Assembly: GCA_902797785.1 (NCBI GenBank)
Contig: CADBUD010000135.1
Location: forward strand, 1 to 12,856
DNA from: an uncultured Lachnospiraceae bacterium
GTDB lineage: Bacteria; Bacillota; Clostridia; Lachnospirales; Lachnospiraceae
DNA: 12,856 nt
Direction: 5' to 3'
Below are positions 6,164-12,001 of the stretch, piece by piece; the first letter of the stretch is position 1, and the number at the start of each line of letters is the position of its first letter. The translations under genes and the position numbers were made by a program. Below the pieces are notes generated by a model, which did not search any database, was not told the DNA's origin, and saw only the letters and a program-made list of their open reading frames with translations.

Positions 6164-7768
6164 TTACTCTGCTTTGGCAACCTGTGTCTCTTCCTTGCTT
6201 TTGTCCGTCTTGTCTTTCTCATTCTTGTCCTTCTCTGAAGATGCCTTTTCCATAGGAAGAGCCTTGGGTTTTTGATCATCAGACTCCTCTTTGGCTGTCA
6301 TTACCTCATCTGATTCTTTGGAATCACTTTTTTTCTTTTTTTCTTCCTTCGCTGTTACTTCTTCCTCTGCAATGGCATTTTCTGCTTTGTATACAATAAC
6401 AGGGATTCCCACATCGACCAGACCATAAAGCTGTTCTGCAGCACTGTGAACCATATTGATACAGCCGTGGGATCCATTATAAACATAGTTGGAACCACCA
6501 AAAGAACTTCGCCAGTTCGCATCATGAAATCCTATCCCACCGTTGAATGGCATAAAGAAGCTGACAAACTGTGCATAATCCGGTCCTCTCATGACATGGT
6601 CGCGCATCTTCGTGTAGACCGTATAGATTCCGGTCGGAGTAGACATTCCCTTGCTCACACAACCCGTTACCACCGCCGTATCCATCGCCAGCTTTCCATC
6701 CCGGTAGCAATAAATATGCTGTCCGGTGATATCGATTTCGATGTAATTCTTTCCCAGACTTTTGGAATAACCGCCAAAGCCTTCCTGCACAAAAGAAGGC
6801 TTTTTCTCAAAGCTCTCTCCTTTTTTTATCGCATTTTTCAACTGCTTTACCATTTTTTTCTGGTCCATGACCCAGCCATAATTATAGGCCGTAAATTGAA
6901 CGGTTGTCCCGACTGTGGTATGAAATGAAATCTCTTTTTGATAGGTATCGTATTTTTGGGCAAGCTTTTCGATATAGCCATCCAGCTTTTTATAGTTAAA
7001 GCTTACCTGATAATCCTCGTCCATGGAAACCCATTTATGTGTCTTTTCTCCATCTAAGACCTCTTTTGTCTTTCCGAATTTGTAGACCATGGAAACTCCC
7101 ACGTAGTCATTCAGCTGCTTTAGAGCCGCTGTCATTGGTTCATAATCCTTTCGGATTGTTGGCTCCACATAACACTTTTCCTCTTCTAAATCAATGGATT
7201 CTTTAAGATGCTTGACTGCATCAGAAATCAGCTTGATTGTCTCCTCTCTTTTCAGAGTCGATCCCTCTACTTCCGGAACAATCACATATCCACCTCCGGA
7301 ATAATCCGCGATATAAGCATTTTCCGGCTCCTTCTGATTCTTTTTCTGCAGACAGTTCAGCTTGTCCATCTTTGCGTTGAATTTTTTCTCATCATACTCG
7401 ATCAGAGTGGATACCGTATAGGAACTGTCGCGGAACAGGCAGGTAAACCAAAGATAAGGATTCTGCTGCGCCTTGATCTCCTTAATCTGGTTTCCAAAGA
7501 CTGCTCTCACTCCGATTTCTTCTGCCAGAATCGTTTCTTTTATGTTTCCCCGCTCAGAAATCTCCAACAGATATCCTTTTTCCTGGTTTTCAATGATATC
7601 TTCCACTTCGCCCACCGTCATCTGGGAAAAATCCCGGTGATTTACGGTCGTGTGCAGAAAAAAATGCTCCTGAAAATACCTGACAAAAACAATGTAGGTC
7701 GTAATCAGCGCAATCAAGACCATACTTCCTAAAACAATCAAAATTTTCCTGCCTCTTTGGTGACTCAT
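6164..7768 (-). CDS. Membrane-anchored L,D-transpeptidase (YkuD domain)
   Basis: A 534-residue protein with a short basic N-terminus and one membrane segment (about 9-30), placing the rest outside the cell. Two regions (about 50-165 and 200-325) resemble the putative peptidoglycan-binding domains that precede YkuD in clostridial proteins. The YkuD catalytic domain is at about 341-460, with H415 in GFHDANW and the active-site SHGCINM, catalytic C436. Such enzymes form 3-3 cross-links in peptidoglycan or attach proteins to it, and are insensitive to most penicillins. The final 74 residues (461-534) are a low-complexity Lys/Glu/Asp/Ser tail with no domain that I recognise, unusual after this domain. 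ATG 7768 follows a perfect AGGAGG at 7-base spacing. The gene lies in the same direction as the J-domain gene upstream and prmA downstream; whether it shares their transcript is unclear. Confidence 0.92.
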   Translation of the reverse strand: MSHQRGRKILIVLGSMVLIALITTYIVFVRYFQEHFFLHTTVNHRDFSQMTVGEVEDIIENQEKGYLLEISERGNIKETILAEEIGVRAVFGNQIKEIKAQQNPYLWFTCLFRDSSYTVSTLIEYDEKKFNAKMDKLNCLQKKNQKEPENAYIADYSGGGYVIVPEVEGSTLKREETIKLISDAVKHLKESIDLEEEKCYVEPTIRKDYEPMTAALKQLNDYVGVSMVYKFGKTKEVLDGEKTHKWVSMDEDYQVSFNYKKLDGYIEKLAQKYDTYQKEISFHTTVGTTVQFTAYNYGWVMDQKKMVKQLKNAIKKGESFEKKPSFVQEGFGGYSKSLGKNYIEIDITGQHIYCYRDGKLAMDTAVVTGCVSKGMSTPTGIYTVYTKMRDHVMRGPDYAQFVSFFMPFNGGIGFHDANWRSSFGGSNYVYNGSHGCINMVHSAAEQLYGLVDVGIPVIVYKAENAIAEEEVTAKEEKKKKSDSKESDEVMTAKEESDDQKPKALPMEKASSEKDKNEKDKTDKSKEETQVAKAE

Positions 7769-7819
7769 TTTTCTTCCTCCTCGACTTCTTTTCTGTCGTC
7801 TTTCTATTTATGATTCAGC

Positions 7820-7866
7820 GGTCAAAAGTCTTTCTCCACGACAAGTTCGCTTGTCGATGGAGAGAA
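7820..7866. repeat. Intergenic repeat element with TTCG-capped hairpin (copy D)
   Basis: GGTCAAAAGTC (7820-7830) is followed by a strong hairpin: CGACAAG-ttcg-CTTGTCG continues outward through TCTCC/GGAGA, with one bulge (7832-7866). Both modules recur at 8776-8848 in opposite orientation. It lies between the J-domain gene and the transpeptidase gene. It could act as a weak minus-strand terminator, but the tail AGACTTTTGACC is only partly T-rich. Confidence 0.5.
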
Positions 7867-7899
7867 GGCCTTATGATTGCACCAAATCTATGTGTTTCT

Positions 7900-8436
7900 T
7901 TACTTTTGAAAGCCTTCCATCATCTGGTCATACTCTCTGTTGATTTCCTGCAGAGTATAATTATCCCCATTCATATTATCCGGGTGAAAAATCTTAATCA
8001 GCTCACGATATCGTTTTTTTATGGATTTTGGGTCGTGCGTCCCTTTAAAGAACATTTTTGCTGTCACCTTCCCACTGCTGTCGATTCCATCATTGACCAG
8101 ACGATAAAAATTCCGCTCTCTCTCAAATCTTAGTTTATCATTTGCCAGACGGATGTATTCCTCTTCCAGCAGCTTCCACTTCATTTCAAATAGATTTTTT
8201 TCATGCTCCATTTGATTTTTTTTCAATCGCTCGAAACTTTCAAACTCGCGGATTCTCTGCTTTAACTCTATCTTTTCCTTCTCCAGCTTATGCTGCTCTT
8301 CTTTTACGTTTTTTTCTTTTTCATTTACCTGCTGCTTTTGAAGCTCTAAGGTAACAGACTCTTGAAAAAACCATTTCTTCGCAATTTTTTTACACTCTTC
8401 TTCGGTAAGCATTTCAAATCGCTGTCTTTTTGTCAT
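7900..8436 (-). CDS. Coiled-coil protein with a C-terminal J domain
   Basis: A 178-residue soluble protein. Residues about 24-108 are almost continuously Glu/Lys/Gln-rich with heptad-like hydrophobics, a probable long coiled coil. Residues about 120-178 form a compact J domain: helix II PKSIKKRYRELIKIF, the HPD motif at 151-153 that activates DnaK's ATPase, then helix III LQEINREYDQMMEGF. There is no G/F region, zinc finger or membrane segment, so it is a class C J protein with the J domain at the C-terminus. Its position just after dnaK-dnaJ suggests a partner that directs DnaK to a particular client, but the client is unknown. I chose ATG 8436 because GGAG sits 7 bases upstream and its ATGA overlaps a short leader ORF; an in-frame ATG at 8502 would add 22 residues with no good ribosome-binding site. 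A candidate promoter lies at 8550-8578. Confidence 0.82.
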   Translation of the reverse strand: MTKRQRFEMLTEEECKKIAKKWFFQESVTLELQKQQVNEKEKNVKEEQHKLEKEKIELKQRIREFESFERLKKNQMEHEKNLFEMKWKLLEEEYIRLANDKLRFERERNFYRLVNDGIDSSGKVTAKMFFKGTHDPKSIKKRYRELIKIFHPDNMNGDNYTLQEINREYDQMMEGFQK

Positions 8437-8468
8437 CGAATCACTCCAAGATAAAACCAAAATTGCAT
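8433..8468 (-). CDS. Possible 11-codon leader ORF coupled to the J-domain gene
   Basis: Reading on the minus strand, a strong AGGAGGAG precedes an ATG at 8468 that opens the frame MQFWFYLGVIR. Its TGA stop overlaps the ATG of the J-domain gene as ATGA. The site is stronger than the GGAG directly in front of the J-domain gene, so ribosomes may load here and re-initiate. There is no homology evidence. It may simply reflect a chance ATG close to a strong ribosome-binding site. Confidence 0.35.
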   Translation of the reverse strand: MQFWFYLGVIR

Positions 8469-8549
8469 TTCTCCTCCTACGAAAGCTGTTCTTCCATATC
8501 ATAGTCGCATGACTTCTTACCGTTCTTTTCGAACAGCTCCTAAAGACTT

Positions 8550-8578
8550 ATAATAACACAATTATTTCATAATTTCTA
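8550..8578 (-). promoter_or_regulatory. Candidate promoter of the J-domain gene
   Basis: On the minus strand, TAGAAA (8578-8573, four of six -35 bases) lies 17 bases from TATTAT (8555-8550, five of six -10 bases). A TG one base before the -10 box gives an extended -10. It is the best candidate between the dnaJ terminator and the leader ORF, and would give an untranslated leader of about 75 bases. Confidence 0.4.
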
Positions 8579-8625
8579 CATAATCTGGAAATTTTTTGCC
8601 ATTTTTTCCTCCAGTGCCGAAGGAC

Positions 8626-8638
8626 TGTGAATTGGAAC
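8626..8638 (+). repeat. Third copy of the TGTGAATwGkAAC motif
   Basis: TGTGAATTGGAAC, two base changes from the copy at 74-86 and one from the copy at 1288-1300, all on the same strand and all in intergenic repeat contexts. It sits just before the terminator hairpin at 8650-8680. Confidence 0.4.
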
Positions 8639-8649
8639 CTGCATAACAA

Positions 8650-8680
8650 AGGACTGACAGACTTATTGTCTGCCAGTCCT
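8650..8680 (-). terminator. Probable terminator of the grpE-dnaK-dnaJ transcript
   Basis: A 13-pair stem (AGGACTG.CAGAC with GTCTG.CAGTCCT) closes a 5-base loop. In the minus-strand RNA every position pairs, the odd one as G-U; in the plus-strand RNA the same position is an A-C mismatch, so the minus direction is favoured. On the minus strand the stem is followed by TTTGTT, a fair T-run. It lies 180 bases past the dnaJ stop, after the repeat element. Confidence 0.65.
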
Positions 8681-8722
8681 ATTATTCCACATCTAAGTTG
8701 TAATTATGCTATGATGCTGGGG

Positions 8723-8848
8723 GCAAAAGTGCCATGCGATGAAATCGCATGTGCACTTTGCACGAAAATCCGGATGGACAAGCTCGCTTGTCCCTCCGAA
8801 TCTTTGTGAAAAGGTCACAAAGCGTGGAACGCCTTGTGACTTTTGACC
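8723..8848. repeat. Chain of three hairpins, intergenic repeat element (copy C)
   Basis: Three hairpins follow each other. At 8723-8761, ATGCGAT-gaa-ATCGCAT extends through GTGC/GCAC. At 8769-8799, GGACAAG-ctcg-CTTGTCC extends through CGGA/TCCG. At 8814-8840, GTCACAA and GCGT pair with ACGC and TTGTGAC around GGA. On the minus strand it carries GGTCAAAAGTC, the GACAAG...CTTGTC hairpin and CCGGATTTTC, modules also present at 7820-7866 and 1-54. It lies directly after dnaJ and would be in the 3' untranslated region of its mRNA. Confidence 0.6.
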
Positions 8849-8859
8849 CAGATATCATC

Positions 8860-10017
8860 TCAATCATTATTTTTAAATATATTCTTACCGAAGAATCCTT
8901 TTCCCTTCTTGCTCGTGTCTACAAAGGACTGTAGTGAATCTCCAGATAGTGCATCGAATTCCCGCAATGCTTCCTTCGCTTTATCACTCAACTTCGTAGG
9001 TACCTGAACATTCAAGGTGACATAATGATCGCCTCGAACATTTTTATTTCGAAGTGTCGGTACACCTTTTCCTTTTAGGCGAATCTTGGTTCCCGGCTGT
9101 GTGCCAGGCTTCACTTCGTAAATAATGTCTCCATCGACAGTATTGATCTTGATTTCTCCGCCAAGCGCTGCCTGCGCATAAGAGATATTGACTCTGGAAA
9201 AGATATCCCGATCCTGTCTTTGGAAATATGGATGTTTGGAAATGATGACCTCGATCAGCAAATCTCCTCGCGGTCCACCATTCGTTCCCGGCTCGCCCTT
9301 TTCCCGCATCCGGATACTCTGCCCATTATCAATTCCCGCCGGAATGCTGACCTGGATTTTTTTGTTCTTGGAAATATATCCTGTTCCGTAACAGTCACTG
9401 CATTTATCCTTTATGATTTTTCCTGTCCCATGGCACTCTGGACAGGATGCCACATTTTGTACCATACCAAATAAAGACTGCTGGGAAAATACAACCTTTC
9501 CTTTTCCGCCACATTTTTTACAGGTTGTCGGTGTGGTGCCAGGCTTTGCCCCGCTTCCATGACAGGTCGTACATTCCTCTTTTAAGGTAATGTCCATCTC
9601 TTTTTCGCATCCGGAAACAGCATCTTCAAAGCTGATTCGAATACTGGAGCGGACATTTGCACCCTTCATTGGCTCATTTGGGTTCCGTCTGCGTGTGCCG
9701 AACAAATCGCCAAAAATATCCCCGCCAAAAATATCTCCAAAGATATCTCCCATATTGGAAAAGTCAAATCCACCTGCTCCGCCGGAGCCATCAAAGGCGG
9801 CATGACCGAACTGGTCATACTGTTTTCTCTTTTCCTCATCGCCTAATACGGCATAAGCTTCAGAAGCTTCCTTGAACTTCTGCTCCGCTTCTTTATCACC
9901 CGGATTCATATCCGGGTGATATTTTTTTGCCAGCTGACGATACGCTTTTTTGATTTCTGATTCACTCGCGCCTTTATCTACGCCAAGAACCTCGTAATAA
10001 TCTCTTTTTTCAGCCAT
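8860..10017 (-). CDS. dnaJ: Chaperone protein DnaJ
   Basis: A 385-residue class A J protein, full length. It delivers unfolded clients to DnaK and triggers its ATPase. The J domain (about 5-70) has HPD at 34-36; a Gly/Phe-rich region follows (about 71-107) with repeated DIFGDIFGG-type units. The zinc-finger region holds four CxxCxGxG motifs: C149-C152, C166-C169, C192-C195 and C206-C209. The C-terminal client-binding domains (about 215-340) end in a short basic tail. ATG 10017 is preceded by GAGGAG, 17 bases after the dnaK stop, so the two genes are in one operon. The usual next gene, prmA, is displaced by about 2.8 kb here. The 3' end is followed by a hairpin-rich repeat and a probable terminator. 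Confidence 0.97.
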   Translation of the reverse strand: MAEKRDYYEVLGVDKGASESEIKKAYRQLAKKYHPDMNPGDKEAEQKFKEASEAYAVLGDEEKRKQYDQFGHAAFDGSGGAGGFDFSNMGDIFGDIFGGDIFGDLFGTRRRNPNEPMKGANVRSSIRISFEDAVSGCEKEMDITLKEECTTCHGSGAKPGTTPTTCKKCGGKGKVVFSQQSLFGMVQNVASCPECHGTGKIIKDKCSDCYGTGYISKNKKIQVSIPAGIDNGQSIRMREKGEPGTNGGPRGDLLIEVIISKHPYFQRQDRDIFSRVNISYAQAALGGEIKINTVDGDIIYEVKPGTQPGTKIRLKGKGVPTLRNKNVRGDHYVTLNVQVPTKLSDKAKEALREFDALSGDSLQSFVDTSKKGKGFFGKNIFKNND

Positions 10018-10034
10018 AGTATCGGCTCCTCTTT

Positions 10035-11912
10035 TTATACTTCTTTATAATCTGCATCTACGACATCATCTGTCTGATAAGCCGAAGATGAATCCATATT
10101 CTGATTTGCCGCACCGCTCATATCCGGGCCTGCTGCTCCGGCTGCCTGAGCCTGCTCATAGACCTTGGCAAACAACTGGTTCGCACTATTCATCAGCTTC
10201 TCCTTTGCTGCCTTCATGCTGTCTAACTGTGCATCTGTCATCTCATCAGCATTCTCTGTCTCCTGAACCAGCTTCTTTAACTCTGCCAAATCTGCCTCTA
10301 ATGCGGATCTGGAATCTGCATCAATCTGATCTCCCACGTCCTCTAATGCCTTTTCTGTCTGGAATACGAAAGAGTCAGCATCGTTTCTGGTATCGATCTT
10401 TTCTTTCCGGATCTTATCCTGAGCCTCATACTCTCTAGCTTCCTTGACAGCCTTTTCAATATCATCATCTGACATATTTGATCCTGCGGTGATTGTGATA
10501 TGCTGCTCTTTTCCGGTACCCATATCCTTTGCGGACACATTTACGATACCATTGGCATCAATATCGAAAGTTACCTCGATCTGCGGAACACCTCTTCTTG
10601 CCGGCGGAATTCCATCCAGACGGAACTGTCCCAAGGACTTATTATCCTTTGCGAACTGACGCTCTCCCTGTACGACATTGATATCTACTGCAGTCTGATT
10701 ATCTGCAGCAGTGGAGAAAATCTGGCTCTTTCTTGCCGGAATCGTTGTATTTCTTTCGATCAACTTGGTTGCAATACCACCCATTGTCTCGATAGAAAGA
10801 GATAATGGCGTAACGTCCAGAAGAAGGATTTCTCCGGCACCGGCATCTCCTGCCAATTTACCTCCCTGAATGGAAGCTCCAAGTGCCACACACTCATCCG
10901 GATTCAAGGTCTTGGAAGGTTCATGTCCTGTCAACTGTTTTACCTTATCCTGTACGGCTGGGATACGTGTTGAACCACCTACCAGAAGAACCTTTCCAAG
11001 CTCGGATGCGCTCACACCTGCGTCTTTTAATGCATTCTGTACCGGAATTGCGGTGCTGTTTACCAGATCAATTGTCAATTCATCAAATTTTGCTCTGGTA
11101 AGCTCCATATCGAAATGCTTCGGACCATCTGCGTTTGCTGTGATGAACGGCAGGTTGATATTGGTCGTTGTCGCACTGGAAAGCTCTTTCTTTGCTTTTT
11201 CTGCTGCTTCTTTTAATCTCTGAAGCGCCATCTTATCCTGAGATAAGTCAATTCCCTCTTTATTTTTAAACTCAGCTAACATATAGTCTGTGATCTTCTG
11301 GTCAAAGTCATCTCCGCCCAGACGGTTGTTTCCATTGGTTGCAAGAACCTCGATGACACCTTCTCCAATCTCAATGATGGAAACATCGAAAGTACCGCCT
11401 CCTAAGTCGTACACCATGATCTTCTGCTCTTTTTCATTGTCCAGACCATAAGCAAGAGCTGCTGCTGTCGGCTCGTTGATGATTCGTTTTACATCCAGAC
11501 CCGCAATTTTTCCTGCATCCTTTGTTGCCTGTCTCTGTGCATCATTGAAGTAAGCAGGAACGGTAATAACTGCCTCTGTTACCTTTTCTCCTAAATAATT
11601 CTCTGCATCTGCTTTTAATTTCTGAAGAATCATAGCTGAAATCTGCTGTGGTGAAAATTTCTTTCCATCGATGGTTCTTCCTCTATCCGTACCCATATCA
11701 CGCTTGATTGAAGCAATTGTTTTATCCGCATTTGTCACTGCCTGACGCTTTGCCGGCTCACCGACCAGTCTCTCACCTGTCTTTGTAAATGCCACAACAG
11801 AAGGTGTGGTACGAGCGCCCTCTGTATTTGCGATTACTACCGGCTTTCCGCCTTCCATTACAGCTACACATGAATTTGTTGTTCCAAGATCAATACCAAT
11901 AATCTTTCCCAT
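10035..11912 (-). CDS. dnaK: Chaperone protein DnaK (Hsp70)
   Basis: A 625-residue ATP-driven chaperone of the cytoplasm. Nucleotide-binding domain motifs: IDLGTTNS (7-14), VPAYFND (118-124), VYDLGGGTFDVS (167-178) and LLVGGSTRIP (309-318). The linker LLLDVTPLS (363-371) leads to the substrate-binding domain and a helical lid (about 480-590), then a Gly/Ala-rich tail ending DVVDADYKEV. The region after residue 75 lacks the insert of about 23 residues present in the E. coli protein, the short form of Gram-positive bacteria. ATG 11912 has a perfect AGGAGG at 8-base spacing. It lies between grpE and dnaJ, its nucleotide-exchange factor and J partner. No CIRCE heat-shock operator is visible in the gap upstream; it would be expected ahead of hrcA, beyond the window. 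Confidence 0.98.
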   Translation of the reverse strand: MGKIIGIDLGTTNSCVAVMEGGKPVVIANTEGARTTPSVVAFTKTGERLVGEPAKRQAVTNADKTIASIKRDMGTDRGRTIDGKKFSPQQISAMILQKLKADAENYLGEKVTEAVITVPAYFNDAQRQATKDAGKIAGLDVKRIINEPTAAALAYGLDNEKEQKIMVYDLGGGTFDVSIIEIGEGVIEVLATNGNNRLGGDDFDQKITDYMLAEFKNKEGIDLSQDKMALQRLKEAAEKAKKELSSATTTNINLPFITANADGPKHFDMELTRAKFDELTIDLVNSTAIPVQNALKDAGVSASELGKVLLVGGSTRIPAVQDKVKQLTGHEPSKTLNPDECVALGASIQGGKLAGDAGAGEILLLDVTPLSLSIETMGGIATKLIERNTTIPARKSQIFSTAADNQTAVDINVVQGERQFAKDNKSLGQFRLDGIPPARRGVPQIEVTFDIDANGIVNVSAKDMGTGKEQHITITAGSNMSDDDIEKAVKEAREYEAQDKIRKEKIDTRNDADSFVFQTEKALEDVGDQIDADSRSALEADLAELKKLVQETENADEMTDAQLDSMKAAKEKLMNSANQLFAKVYEQAQAAGAAGPDMSGAANQNMDSSSAYQTDDVVDADYKEV

Positions 11913-11937
11913 TTTTTATTCCTCCTTAATAACATCC

Positions 11938-11953
11938 TACAGGTCTTCCTGTA
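11938..11953. other. Small hairpin in the grpE-dnaK gap
   Basis: TACAGG and CCTGTA pair across a 4-base loop, 26 bases before the dnaK start and just ahead of its ribosome-binding site. It sits in an A/T-rich 89-base gap, the longest junction inside the grpE-dnaK-dnaJ run. It may mark an mRNA processing or stability site that sets dnaK output, but the stem is short and the role is inference. Confidence 0.3.
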
Positions 11954-12001
11954 TTATTATCATAACTTACTTTTTATATAAATGTTTTATTGCTAACAAT
12001 T

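Larger units (their letters stand above)
8503..8859. other. Intergenic region between dnaJ and the J-domain gene
   Basis: A 357-base gap. On the minus strand, just after dnaJ, come the hairpin chain of the repeat element (8723-8848), the probable terminator (8650-8680), the motif TGTGAATTGGAAC (8626-8638), a candidate promoter (8550-8578) and the 5' untranslated region of the J-domain gene. Open frames here are short and rest on repeat sequence. Confidence 0.7.

Noticed and set aside
8437..8502. Longer N-terminus of the J-domain protein from ATG 8502
   Set aside because: The extra 22 residues lack a good ribosome-binding site and overlap the strong AGGAGGAG that serves the leader ORF; GGAG at 7-base spacing supports ATG 8436.
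8513..8540. Inverted repeat GTTC/GAAC resembling a LexA (SOS) box
   Set aside because: The spacing and flanks do not fit the Firmicute consensus CGAAC-N4-GTTCG, since the arms point the wrong way round; the 4-base arms are easily due to chance.
7820..8848. Inverted elements flanking the J-domain gene as ends of a composite transposon
   Set aside because: No transposase, no terminal alignment longer than short modules, and the right-hand copy is much longer than the left; they fit dispersed hairpin repeats better.
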